A DNA stretch of 64,000 nucleotides from assembly GCA_033239005.1 (NCBI GenBank), contig BSQZ01000015.1, positions 4,552,001 to 4,616,000 on the forward strand, given 5' to 3'. This document shows, one piece after another, positions 1 through 10,837 of the stretch (positions are counted from its first letter, which is position 1; every line of letters begins with the position of its first letter). Under the pieces are notes generated by a model. The model saw nothing but the letters and a program-made list of their open reading frames with translations. It did no database searches and was not told the DNA's origin. The DNA is from Lamellibrachia satsuma (taxonomy: Eukaryota > Annelida > Polychaeta > Sabellida > Siboglinidae). The translations under genes and the position numbers were made by a program.

Positions 1-29
1 TCAAGCATCGTGTTACGCCTCGGGCAGAC

Positions 30-682
<653 letters not shown>

Positions 683-826
683 TATAAAAGCCCCATATTT
701 TGCTGGTAATCATTCAGACTTGAAGCAAGGGAAACGTTGCACCCAGAGATGAAACGGTAGGGTTATCACAGTCAAGAATCCTCAAGAGTTGTGATCTGGT
801 CGGGTCTTGTGAACAGCAACACGAAG
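683..826 (+). pseudogene. Beta module: diverged promoter and exon-1 copy, start codon lost
   Basis: TATAAA at 683-688 is followed exactly 33 nt later by an initiator-like TCAGAC (A at 716). A leader alignable to the IL-17 5'UTR then ends in ACG AAG at 821-826, directly before a GTAACT donor at 827. The IL-17 genes have ATG AAG followed by GTAATT in the same context, so this looks like a paralogous 5' end with ATG changed to ACG. No exon 2 is visible downstream. Confidence 0.5.
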
Positions 827-1161
827 GTAACTGTCACGTTTACTTTCGGTTTTCTCTAAACGGAAGGTACAACGATTTTTATTGGTTAACTGATACGTAG
901 TGAGTTGGGGAGTTCGATTAATTAAAATGCCCAGATTCTCTTAATTTATTGATCTTAAAGAACATATATAAATTAACAACGTTATACTTCATTTTTAAAA
1001 TATGTATTGCCACTGTATATTTACTGTCCTAGAGCGGTATCGACATATGTCGTGAAACTAGAATGTTTGATTTCATCACCAAATCGTGTATTTTCGAAAA
1101 CATTTCGAGATGAAGGATCACGATTGTAATTTTATCGGTAAACATATGTTGTTTACAAACT
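827..1161. other. Unit spacer
   Basis: AT-rich sequence shared with the other units (compare 19.15-19.3 and 46.37-46.7 kb). I see no gene in it. Confidence 0.6.
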
Positions 1162-1600
1162 AGGACATCGTCTATAGGATATATTTCCCTTATCATTGGT
1201 AGCGCAGGTGTACCCTGCAGAAACCCGGTAGTACATACTGTTCCCTGTAGTAGGTCCTACGTCCTGTACAACGAGCTAGTTTTCCCTGTGTAAACTACCT
1301 AATGCTCATTCGGTTAACCAGTGAGTATTCCCTGAACGAAGCCGGTAGTACGACCTATTCACCACATCACTGAGCCAATAGTGCCTGGGTGAAACCGGTA
1401 GTATGTCCTGCCTGCGTCAGCTCGCCAACAGTTCAGGCACAAACCCGGTAGTGATCCATGTGATTGTGGGCGTGGTTATCTCCGCACAAGCCTGCTAGTA
1501 GTCTGTGTGTTTGGCCAACCAGTATTTCCGCATAAGCCCGTTAGGATACTCCATGCGGTAGCCCGCCAAATTTAAATGTGTCCTCCTTGCCAAATTTTGT
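1162..1600 (+). repeat. Single 38-bp minisatellite unit plus degenerate 'CCGGTAGTA' array
   Basis: One monomer of the 38-bp hairpin minisatellite is followed by a degenerate tandem array whose recurring core is AAACCCGGTAGTA, spaced roughly 40-55 bp apart. The same pair of modules precedes the IL-17 promoters elsewhere. Here it is not followed by a TATA/exon-1 module. Confidence 0.7.
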
Positions 1601-2096
1601 CGAAGTGTCCCGTTTCATTAGAAAAATCAAACAAAGTGACTGCAATTTGAATGTACACACATAGAAATCACGTTCAAAATCCCATTTAAACACATGGTGT
1701 ACGCTTAGCTTTTAGCAAAGCCGACTTTCTCTGGTAGGCTTAACTAATTTTACCGACCGCTGATTCGATGCCTAGTCATATGTATAACTTCCCCGTAATA
1801 TCCCATTATAATGTCATGGTCGTCTTCCTGACCGCCATTACAGGGTATCGTGTGTCACCCTAGTGTTGGGGCCTTAATGAACGACTTGAACCACCGCCAA
1901 TTTACGTATGAACATCACTAGTACACAAACGATTCTTCTGGTATGTCAAGAAACTACCATTCGAACATAATTACCGCGCTGGAATAATTATGTTTTACCC
2001 GTATTTTATGTGTTATTTAGCATCCATTCGCAAATCATATCAAGGCGGCTAGGCCTACGATTAAACTATATTTTAATTATGTGTTTTATATAAAGT
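1601..2096. other. Unit spacer
   Basis: Matches parts of 16.33-18.1 kb and 62.0-63.7 kb, joined in a shortened order. I see no gene in it. Confidence 0.55.
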
Positions 2097-2553
2097 TATA
2101 TGTTAAGAATTAAATTAGTGCTTTCCGGAGAGATGGCGGGTTGTTCACGCAGACGCGTACAACATTTTCCTGCAATCAAACTGCATTTTGACTTGGAGTT
2201 ACGGATCCCCGCCTCAGTCTGAGGACCTCTGTGTTAAACCACGTGTCAGATGAATGCTACTGTGACTCTCGGCAACGAATACATCTTGTACGGTGTGTAA
2301 CATATGTTTTCACTCTGTTTCAGACAACACACCTTGTAACGATGTTGATGTGTTTCACGTTGTCGCTGTCACTGCTCCTGTCCACCGTCCCCCGAACAGT
2401 GACGCTGCTGTCGTCGACCACAGGCCTAGTGACAGGAAATGAGGTGAAGACAGTGGACTATATGTTAATAATTAAATTAGTGCTTTCCGGAGAGATGGCG
2501 GGTTGTTCACGCAGACGCGTACAACATTTTCCTGCAATCAAACTGCATTTTGA
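2097..2553 (+). repeat. 95-bp direct duplication flanking a captured IL-17 fragment
   Basis: Positions 2097-2191 and 2459-2553 are the same 95-bp sequence with about one mismatch. They bracket a 269-bp fragment of IL-17. Elsewhere in the window (for example near 18.06 and 63.67 kb) the flank is single copy and uninterrupted, so the duplication arose together with the insertion. Confidence 0.85.
2191..2459 (+). pseudogene. Captured IL-17 intron/exon-2 fragment
   Basis: These 269 bp match 4196-4464 of the complete IL-17 copy 1 at all but one base (T at 2376, where copy 1 has C). The fragment covers the end of the intron, the CAG acceptor and the first 46 or so codons of exon 2: signal-peptide core and the start of the linker. 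It stops just before the heptad repeats. It has no exon 1 and no IL-17 domain, so it cannot encode a cytokine. The near identity implies very recent copying from copy 1, or gene conversion with it. Confidence 0.85.
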
Positions 2554-3042
2554 TTCCCAGTCGTTGCATTTTGATTTGACTAATTAGGCCAAAAACTAGC
2601 TCCAATTCCTTGTTTTCGATTTGATCGAACCTCAGTCAAGGCGTGTCCCCCGATCGACGAGATGAAGTGGACGTGTTGTAGGCCGATATCTTCATGACTT
2701 ATTGTTCACCATATGAATAATTTACGTCGGGGTGGGATTTGTTTCTATAAACTCGAGAGGGTGCAACATAAGCACCGGACGACGATAACCATACCCCGAA
2801 AAGTAATTTGTTTACATAACCATATCCGTCATATCCCTTTTCATATAGCGATATTATCGAATTTTACGTGGCCGTTACATATTGCCATCAATTTACATTT
2901 TAACCATATTTTATAACCATATAAGTGCCATTGTCTGGCACAAAGACGCACACCCCCGCTCATAAATCTACCCAATACACACTAACAATATATAACCACG
3001 TGGGTAATACTCATACGTCAGACGGTTATACGGGTCTAATGC
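2554..3042 (+). other. Unit spacer upstream of second beta module
   Basis: Second copy of the beta-upstream block, including the ACCACGTGGG motif near 2997. No gene seen. Confidence 0.55.
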
Positions 3043-3165
3043 TATACAAATTCTGCTGGTAATCGCTCAGACTTGAAGCACACAGAGATGAAACGGTAGG
3101 GTTATCACAGTCAAGAATCCTCAAGAGTTATCACCTGGTCTAGACTTGCGAACAGCAACACGAAG
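3043..3165 (+). pseudogene. Degraded beta module
   Basis: The TATA element is altered to TATACAAA. The initiator-like TCAGAC lies near 3067, and the start is ACG AAG (3160-3165) before a GTAACT donor. Copies with the same TATACAAA and ACG changes occur at 36092-36214 and, in part, after 49337. They form a degraded subclass. Confidence 0.45.
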
Positions 3166-3194
3166 GTAACTGTCACATTTACTTTCGGCTTTCT

Positions 3195-3721
3195 CTAAAA
3201 GGGAAGGTACCGTTCCCGCACAAACCCGGTAGTGCTCCGTGTTATAATCGGCGGGTTATTTCCGCACAAACCTGGTAGTATAGTCTGTGTCTTTGGCCAG
3301 CCACTTTTTCCGCATTAGCCCGTTAGTATACTCCATGCGTTAGCCCGCCAATTTTCCATGTGGTCTGTTTGCCAAATTTTTTCAAAGCGTCCCGTTTCAT
3401 TGGAGAAATCAAACTAGGCGACTGCAAATTGAAATAACCGAGACGAGAAACGCGATGAACCAAATAAATGTGTTTAATCGGATCAACGTCATTATTGGGT
3501 AGAACACCAGGTTTGTAAAGACACAGAGTTCCGAGGCACTGCTTTGTTTAAGACGGCCAGCCGATTCACTGATAGTTCCGTAATAAGGCGCGCGTCACGC
3601 GAACCGTTCTGGACTACGGGAAGTAGCGTGGCGCCGGGGGACGGATTCACGGTTAACGTGTTCCTGCTAGGGGAAACACGGGAGTTATATTTAGTAATAT
3701 TTACCATAGCTGGGGTTAGAA
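3195..3721 (+). promoter_or_regulatory. Upstream region of IL-17 copy 1
   Basis: Starts with a short stretch of the degenerate CCGGTAGTA array (to about 3360). From about 3480 it continues as a block conserved upstream of all seven IL-17 copies whose 5' flank is present. That block holds a GGGGAAAC motif near 3670, which is at best a half kappa-B-like site. Both strands of the block happen to be open for about 60-86 codons, but I do not call a gene here. Confidence 0.55.
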
Positions 3722-3758
3722 TATAAAGTGTACAGCCACTCATGCTAACCATTCAGTC
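3722..3758 (+). promoter_or_regulatory. Core promoter of IL-17 copy 1 (TATA plus initiator)
   Basis: TATAAA at 3722-3727; TCAGTC initiator at 3753-3758 with the putative +1 A at 3755. The first T of the TATA box is at -33. The identical spacing in the three other intact genes supports this as the start site. The predicted 5'UTR is 124 nt. Confidence 0.8.
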
Positions 3759-3878
3759 TAACCCGAAGCGCCGAAGCGAGAGAAACACTGCGCTCACGAA
3801 AAGCTCTCAGGATTAGCACAGACGAACATAGTAAAATAATTAAGAAGTTGTGACCCGTAGAATATTACGAACAGAAAC

Positions 3879-5648
3879 ATGAAGGTAATTACCAATGTTT
3901 TTAGATGGTTTTGTTTCGGGGGTTTGGGTTATGTGCTTGAATGATATGGTCCTGTACATCCTGTTTACATTGACAATGTCCGGGGTTATTGTAAATACCT
4001 GGAGTAAGTATTTTACACTCAATGGTATCAACGGCCCTTGTTCGTAGACGGCTGATTTAAAACTAATTCTTCATTACATTTTAGGTCAGTGCTTCTACCT
4101 GACACGCGGTATTACTCGGGCTTTGTCTAAACAGATTTTCCCAATCTTTCGCAGCTTCAACCCCTATTTTTACCTTTGACTCCCCTAGCGTTTGGACTTG
4201 GAGTTACGGATCCCCGCCTCAGTCTGAGGACCTCTGTGTTAAACCACGTGTCAGATGAATGCTACTGTGACTCTCGGCAACGAATACATCTTGTACGGTG
4301 TGTAACATATGTTTTCACTCTGTTTCAGACAACACACCTTGTAACGATGTTGATGTGTTTCACGTTGTCGCTGTCACTGCCCCTGTCCACCGTCCCCCGA
4401 ACAGTGACGCTGCTGTCGTCGACCACAGGCCTAGTGACAGGAAATGAGGTGAAGACAGTGGACTTCGCTGACCAATCTGTAGAGACCACCGACCAATATA
4501 AGGAGACCATCGACCATTCTGTAGAGACCACCGACCAAAATGTGGAGACCACCGACCAATCTGTAGAGAACACAGACCGATATCTGGAGACCACCGAACA
4601 ATCAGTAAAGACCACAGACAAATCTGTGGAGATCACCGACCAATCTGTGGAGACCACCGACCAATCTATACAGACCACCGACCAATCTATAGAGAGCACC
4701 GACCGATATCTGAAGACCACCGACCAATCTGTAAAGACCACCGACCAATCTGTGGAGACCACCGACCAATCTCTGGGGACCACCCACGAGTCAGTGGAGA
4801 CAACTGACCAATCTACATCTGTTGCAGCTACTGCACGGACAGGAACGTCATCTGTGCAAAGTATCGATGTGGAAAAGACCAAAGCGACGGAAGTGAAGAC
4901 GTCGACTGCAGTCGACGTGACAAAGCAATCGGCCAAAACAACATATGTCGGCGCGACACACTCGGCCTCCGCAACAGAAGCATCAGTTGCGGAGAAGAAA
5001 ACAAACCCAACTGCTGCAGCGAATGTGTTGTTCAATCGACCCCGACGAACCACCCCGAGGACGGCTCCAACAGCAGTCAGCACGACAACGTCCAGAGAGC
5101 CAGCGGCCAGTACTGTCACCTCGCTACGGACACTGGCCAGTACTGTCATTTCGCTGGAGACAAGTTCCCCCACAAGCACCAGGTGGCCAGAAAGTTCTAC
5201 CACGATGACCACGAGACGAGGAACCACGCGAGACCCACGATGCAACCTCAGAAAACCCGACGTCTTCCGTACACACATCATCGAACCATCATTGGACCCG
5301 GATACAAACCCAGAACATCCAGTCGAAGAACGAGCCTTGTGCAACTTTGAGTACACCGCCGACATAGACAGACACCGCCACCCCGAAATCATGGTCGTGG
5401 CTGTTTGTCCGACGAAGAACTGTGGACACTGTGCCGGCGGACAGGGCCGCTGTGAATCCGTCTACCACAACTTCAAAGTGCTCCGGCGTTGTGGTTGGGA
5501 CAACGACAACAACTACCTGTACAGGTATGACTACGAGAGACTGGCCGTGGCGTGTGTGTGCGCCACGCCGGCTCTCGAGGAGGGCAGGCCCGTTATGCCT
5601 GCCGGGTCGGTCAATGAAGACGACGACCCAGCCCCCGTCTTGGACTAG
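3879..5648 (+). CDS. IL-17 family cytokine with long Ser/Thr-rich (mucin-like) linker, copy 1
   Basis: Two exons: 3879-3884 (ATG AAG) and 4329-5648, phase 0, with a GT donor at 3885 and a CAG acceptor ending at 4328. The product is a predicted secreted cytokine of 441 aa. Residues 1-22 form a signal peptide (MK followed by a hydrophobic Leu/Met/Phe-rich core). Residues 50-161 are sixteen heptads of the DQSVETT type. A Ser/Thr/Ala-rich stretch follows with an RPRR site (239-242) that fits a proprotein-convertase rule. The IL-17 domain spans about 340-425, with cysteines at 340, 362, 367, 370, 377, 390, 411 and 413, the VLRR strand motif and the terminal CVCATP motif typical of the family; one more Cys (307) precedes it. 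IL-17s act as secreted dimers on IL-17 receptors in mucosal immunity (family knowledge). The long repeat linker is not a usual IL-17 feature. Promoter, splice sites and frame are all intact, so I consider it functional. The domain assignment is strong; the role of the linker is unknown. Confidence 0.88.
4470..4805 (+). repeat. 21-bp coding minisatellite (DQSVETT heptads)
   Basis: Sixteen 21-bp units in frame within IL-17 copy 1, each encoding a DQSVETT-like heptad. Variants such as DRYLETT recur at positions 6 and 12 of the array, hinting at a six-unit higher-order repeat. A shortened, stop-containing version is in the copies at 37.3 and 50.5 kb. The Thr/Ser density makes it a plausible O-glycosylated stalk (inference). 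Confidence 0.9.
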
Positions 5649-6285
5649 CCGACACCACAGCACACGGACATCGTGCTGACTAAGTCTGCTATTTGCTCAA
5701 GGAGTATTAATTATGACGACGAAGGTGTAACGGTAATAATGTGCGTTTATATTCAGAGGTAATGTATTGACCTAATGTGTAGAATTGACAGCGACGGCTC
5801 AACTCCCGTCTTATTCTAGTCGACATCATAGCAGTGCTTATGTATTCAGATATAACTTATTAAGGTAATTTATGAATTATACATGGTAGACATGGTAGCC
5901 AACTTTGTAGATGTAGATTCATGGCCGTTTACAGCCGGAGAAAATGTATGATACTAGAAAAGTGTTTACAGCCTGGTAAAATATATGATTCTAGTCAAGA
6001 AAACTGTTGTTCTTATACAGGAACAGTTCAAATGTTCAGCTGCGGCTGACATAGCTTTCGATGGAGCGTGCACGTCCAGGGGTCACGCGTGCATGACTCA
6101 GTGAATGTCCGAATCTGTGAATGTAGCGATGTGTGAATGAGGTTTAGAATGCGATGTCTGCCGTGAACACGAAAATGTCGACAGACATGTAAACACGTCA
6201 GTGTGGTAATACACTCGAAACCACTAATGAAGAGCAGTGTGAGCTTTAATTAAATAATAAAAGTATGTCAAATTGACATTAATAA
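5649..6285 (+). other. IL-17 copy 1 3' flank
   Basis: Follows the stop codon and is conserved after every IL-17 copy. No AATAAA occurs close to the stop; the first one I see is at about 6256. The last 370 bp or so of this block appear inverted upstream of the A-position genes (near 8.0, 28.7 and 41.1 kb). Confidence 0.6.
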
Positions 6286-6730
6286 TATATATGTGTGTGC
6301 GTGTGTGGGGGGCCAAGTTCAAGTGTAATTCTCACAACGTTTTCCGATGTTGTCATAATATATATTTGCGAATACTGTTAGCAGTTTGGACATCATATTA
6401 TCTCAATAGACTACATAATATAAACCAGATATTACCTATTTGTCTGCGATAGATGTATAAATAAATAATTTCATGGAATCCGGATTGTTGTTGAGTATAT
6501 ATCACATATCGGTGGATAATGTTCTGTCGTCAAGAGAAGTGAGAATTCCAGGATCACACATCACTGCTTCTTCTTCGTCTGCATTATTAATCTATGTAAA
6601 TATAGATATATACATGGACGCATACATATGTACATACATACACACGCACGCATGCAAGCACGCACGCACAAACACATCCCCACGCACCCACCCACCCACC
6701 CATCCCCACCCCAAACACAATCGACCACAA
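6286..6730 (+). mobile_element. Microsatellite-bounded element, short copy
   Basis: A short TG run at left, a core of about 330 bp recognised by ATAATATATATTTG and TTTCATGGAATCCGG motifs, and a right end of ACGC/CACC simple repeat. At least ten other copies occur in the window. No coding capacity. Confidence 0.55.
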
Positions 6731-7867
6731 GCACGCAGTGGACTATACGTCATAATTATGGTCATAGGGTTGTAAACACTTAAAGCAAGGAAACATTGCA
6801 CCCAGGAGAAAAGACGGCGAGGTACTAAATTAGCAATACGATATTTCAAAGTATTGCAAATGCACCCATTGAAGACGGCCAGTGTTTCACGGTCTGTTTC
6901 TCCACGTCTGTATATCTGACCATCCTCTGTAATTCGGGCACACATTTAATCGGGCCACTCAGCCACTTTGGGTGGCCGCTTTAGAGGAGTTCTACTGTAG
7001 TACTAGTAAAACTATGCAATACATTTCAAATAAGGTACTGTATGTATGTTGTAATACTACAATGCGAAGTATTACGCCCATCCGTGGTTTTGATGTTCGG
7101 ATTCTGTTTTTTCTTACACGCCTTTATTTAGATACGCAGGCACCCACGCACCATGACTGTGATGTGGGGCAGGTGGCATATCAAGAAATTCACCACGTAA
7201 ATTGTAGTATGTCTAGCAGTCATAAACAAGTTATTTGGTGGTGCAGTTAGATATTGTTGAACCGGGATTAATTTAAAACCCAAATGGCTCCTGTTGCGCG
7301 CAAGGGGCACAGAGGGGTCAGGGACGTCCGGCCCTGCGTCACTGGGCCTCGATGACGCGGGAGGGTTCAGCCTACTTTTACGCTTCCCATTGGTGACCAT
7401 GTTAACGTTTTGCACGATTACAAGAAAACACGATCATAAACAAATCTGAAACTTCTTTCCTGCCGTTGTCATTATTTCATTGACATGCTGGTCGAGTTTT
7501 GTCAAAATCACGTATTTCTAACTGTTTTAAAATGGCTGAACGTGCCATACCTGTCAATGTTTACAAATTTATGCATAAATTACTACGCACACGTGCCTTG
7601 TGGCGAAACAAATTGCCAAATATCCTTCCGCCTATTCAAATGATCTAATCCACGGTTACGCTGCTAACATGTTCTACCAGCAAACTTACCAATGTGTCTG
7701 TTGAAATTCAGTTATGTCAGATGATATGATTTTTTTAAATTACGCATATCTAAAATTACTGTGCCCTACATTCCTGTGACACACCAGGAAGTTTAACTGA
7801 GGCGTTGTCCCGGGACTGCGTATTAGCGGCGGCATTTCCCGGGGCGCAGTGACGCAGGGGCGGATGT
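6731..7867. other. Unit spacer between B and A genes
   Basis: Matches 26.8-28.27, 39.3-40.85 and 53.4-54.9 kb. A minus-strand frame of 95 codons (7128-7415) is open in all four copies, but it has no recognisable domain and the changes look neutral. No gene called. Confidence 0.55.
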
Positions 7868-7989
7868 CACACGCACACGCACACGCACACGCACACGCAC
7901 ACGCACACGCACACGCACACGCACACGCACACGCACACGCACACGCACACGCACACGCACACGCACACGCTCACGCACACGCACACGCT
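7868..7989. repeat. (ACACGC)n microsatellite
   Basis: About 20 hexamer units, ending in a few CACGCT variants. Longer mixed versions are at 28277-28724 and 40847-41143, and a minimal one precedes the IL-17 fragment at 54906. Confidence 0.9.
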
Positions 7990-8090
7990 CCATCGACTAT
8001 TTGAACCATTCCTGTTTAAGAACAACACTTTTCTTGACTAGAATCATACATTTTACCAGGCTGTAAACGGCCGTGAAAAAATACGACTAA
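7990..8090 (-). repeat. Inverted copy of IL-17 3' flank (partial)
   Basis: Reverse complement of the segment around 10.37-10.48 kb: the AACGGTTCAAATAGTC and GGCCGTTTACAGCC landmarks read backwards. Full versions are at 28725-29012 and 41144-41432. Confidence 0.7.
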
Positions 8091-8108
8091 CTGGAAAATT
8101 AATTATGA

Positions 8109-8560
8109 TTAAAGGACATCGTCTATAGGATATATTTCCTATATCGTTAAAGGACATCGTCTATAGGATATATTTCCCATATCGTTGGTAGCGCTGGTAT
8201 TCCCTGCAGAAACACGGTAGTACTCTGTAAGCCCAGTAGTAGGTCCCACGCCCTGTACAACGAGCTAGTATTCCCTGTGCAAACTCTCTAATACTTATTC
8301 GTTAGCCAGTGAGTATTCCCTGTACGAAACCGGTAGTACAACCAATTCCCCACATTACAGAGCCAACAATCCCTGGGTAAAACCTTTAGTAATATTATTA
8401 TGTACTGCCTGTGTCAGATCGCCAACATTTCCACACAAACCCGGTAGTACTCCAAGTTATGGTCGGCGGGTTATCCCAGCACAAGCCTGCTAGTATTCTA
8501 TGTGTTTGGCCAGCCAGTATAAGCCCGTTAGTATATTCCATGCGTTAGCCCGCCAATTTT
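8109..8560 (+). repeat. 38-bp minisatellite (2 units) and CCGGTAGTA array
   Basis: Two tandem 38-bp units (8109-8184), then the degenerate array with AAACCCGGTAGTA-like cores up to about 8560, lying 360 bp before the IL-17 copy 2 TATA box. Confidence 0.8.
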
Positions 8561-8917
8561 CCAATTTTTTTTAAAGTGGCCCGCTTCATTAGAGAATCAA
8601 ACAAAGTGACAGCAAATTGAATAAACATGACGCCAACGATAAACGTAATGAACTAGGTAAAGGTGTTTAACCGGAAAAAACCGTCATTGTTGGGGTGAAC
8701 ACGAGGTTTGTAAAGAGTAAAGAGTTCCGAGGCACTGCTTTGTTAAACACGGCCATCCCATTCACTGATAGTTCCGTAATAAGGCGCGTGTCACGCGAAC
8801 CGTTCTGGACTACGGGAAGTAGCGTGGTGCCGGGGGACGGATTCACGGTTAACAGGTTCCTGCTAGGGGAAACACGGCAGTTATATTTAGTAATATTTAC
8901 CATAGCTTGGGTTAGAA
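8561..8917 (+). promoter_or_regulatory. Upstream region of IL-17 copy 2
   Basis: The conserved promoter-proximal block shared by the IL-17 copies, including GGGGAAACAC near 8865. No other factor site is convincing. Confidence 0.5.
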
Positions 8918-8954
8918 TATAAAGCGTTCAGCCACCCATGCTAACCATTCAGTC
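8918..8954 (+). promoter_or_regulatory. Core promoter of IL-17 copy 2
   Basis: TATAAA 8918-8923; TCAGTC 8949-8954 with +1 A at 8951, that is, 33 nt apart as in the other intact copies. The predicted 5'UTR is 116 nt. Confidence 0.8.
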
Positions 8955-9066
8955 GAACCAGATGCGAAAGAAACACTGCGCTCACGAGAAACTCTCAGGT
9001 TTAGCACAGACGACCAGAGTGAAATCATTACGTAGTCGTGACCCGTCGAATATTACGAACAGCAAC

Positions 9067-9999
9067 ATGAAGGTAATTACTAAGTTTATCTTGATGGCTT
9101 TGTTTCGGAGATTTGGGTTACGGGCTTCAATCATATTGTCCTGTAAATCCTGTTTACATTGACAATGAACGCTGGGAACTAATTTTTCATTACATTATAG
9201 GTCACTGATTCTACCTGACACGCGGTATTACTCTGGCTTTGTCTAAAAAGAGTTTCCCAATCTTTCGCAGCTTCAGCCCCCATTTTACCTTCCACTGACG
9301 CCCTCAGCGTTTGCAAAGTACCTGGAATTACGGATCCCTGCTCTCAGCCTGTGGACCCCTGCTTTAAACCACGTGTCAGACGTCGAATGCTGCTGTCATT
9401 CTCTGCAACGAATACATCTTATACGGTGTGTAACGTATGTTTTCACCCTGTTTCAGACAACACACCTTGTAATGATGTTGACGTGTTTCACGATGTCCCT
9501 GTCACTGCCCATGTCTACCGTCCCCCGAACAGTGACGCCATCAACTTCCACCACGATGACCCCGAGACGAGGAACCACGCGAGACCCACGATGCAACCTC
9601 AGAGCACCTGACGTCTTCCGTACACACATCATCGAGCCATCATTGGACCCGGCCACGAACCCAGAACATCCAGTCGAGGAACGAGCCTTGTGCAACTTTG
9701 AGTACACCGCCGACATTGACAGACACCGCCACCCCGAGATCATGGTCGTGGCTGTGTGTCCGACGAAGAACTGTGGACACTGTGCTGGAGGACAGGGCCG
9801 CTGCGAACCCGTCTACTACAACTTCAAAGTGCTCCGGCGTTGTGGTTGGGACAACGACAACAACTACCTGTACAGGTATGACTACGAGAGACTGGCCGTG
9901 GCTTGTGTGTGCGCCACGCCGGCTCTCGAGGAGGGCAAGCCCGTCATGCCCGCCGGGTCGGCCAACGAACACGACGACCCAGCCCCCGTCTTGGACTAG
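9067..9999 (+). CDS. IL-17 family cytokine, short form, copy 2
   Basis: Exon 1 is 9067-9072 (Met-Lys), with a GT donor at 9073. Exon 2 is 9457-9999, after a polypyrimidine-rich CAG acceptor; the intron is 384 bp. The product is 182 aa: signal peptide about 1-22 (hydrophobic HLVMMLTCF core), a short Thr/Ser/Pro linker 23-45, Cys48, and the IL-17 domain about 81-160. Cysteines are at 81, 103, 108, 111, 118, 131, 152 and 154; VLRR is at 127-130 and CVCATP ends at 157. The acidic tail ends VLD. Predicted secreted dimeric cytokine. There is no DQSVETT array and no minisatellite, and the length is typical for the family. Nine cysteines in the mature chain leave an odd one that could pair between subunits (inference). 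All signals are intact, so it is probably functional. Confidence 0.9.
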
Positions 10000-10705
10000 C
10001 CGACACTACAACACACGGACATCGTGCAGACCAAGTCTGCTATTTTCTCAAGGAGTATCTATTATGAAGATGCAGGTGTAAAAAAATAATAATGTGCATG
10101 TATATTCAGAGGTAATTTATTAACCTAATTTGTGGAACCGACAGCGACGGCTCAACTCCCGTCTTATTCTAGCCGACACCATAGCACACGCATGTCGCAT
10201 AGACCAAGTCTGCTATATTTTAAATGAGTATATTTTTATATATTTTATAACGACGATTGTGTAAAGATAATGATGTGCTGATGTATTCAGACAATTTATT
10301 AACGTAATTTATGAAATATACATGGTATGGTACAACGGAACACAGGGTAGCCAACATTGTTTCGTATGTAGATTCATGGCCGTTTACAGCCTGCAGAAAA
10401 TGTGTGATTTTAGTCAAGAAAAGTGTTATGTTCTTATACAGGAACGGTTCAAATAGTCAGCTGCGGCTGACACAGCTTTCGATGGAGCGTGCACGTCCAG
10501 GGGTCACACGTGCACGACTCGGTGAATGTCCGAATCTGTGAATGCAGCGATGTGTGAATGAGGTTTAGAATGCGATGTCTGCTGTGAACACGAAGACATC
10601 GACAAACATGTAAACACATCAGTGTGGTAATACACTCGAAACCATTAATGAAGAGCAGTATGAGCTTTAATTAATTGATAAAAGTATGTCATATTGACAT
10701 TGATA

Positions 10706-10706
<1 letters not shown>
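10000..10706 (+). other. IL-17 copy 2 3' flank
   Basis: Conserved 3' flank ending in a GTATGTCATATTGACATT landmark just before the TG tract. It includes ATTTA pentamers (for example near 10297), but no clear AATAAA close to the stop. Confidence 0.55.
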
Positions 10707-10799
<93 letters not shown>

Positions 10800-10804
10800 G
10801 TGTT

Positions 10805-10837
<33 letters not shown>

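Noticed and set aside
3665..3675. NF-kappa-B site in the IL-17 upstream block
   Set aside because: GGGGAAACAC matches only the first half of the consensus and lacks the CC end. Not enough to call.
4325..5392. A 355-codon minus-strand frame opposite IL-17 copy 1, and a 343-codon one opposite copy 7 (50711-51742)
   Set aside because: They are mirror frames of the 21-bp and 30-bp in-frame repeats. No start context, splice sites or domain.
9351..9611. Alternative frame DNTPCNDVDVFHDVP through the start of IL-17 exon 2
   Set aside because: It does not join the IL-17 domain frame. The ATGAAG-to-CAG splice places the signal-peptide frame correctly.
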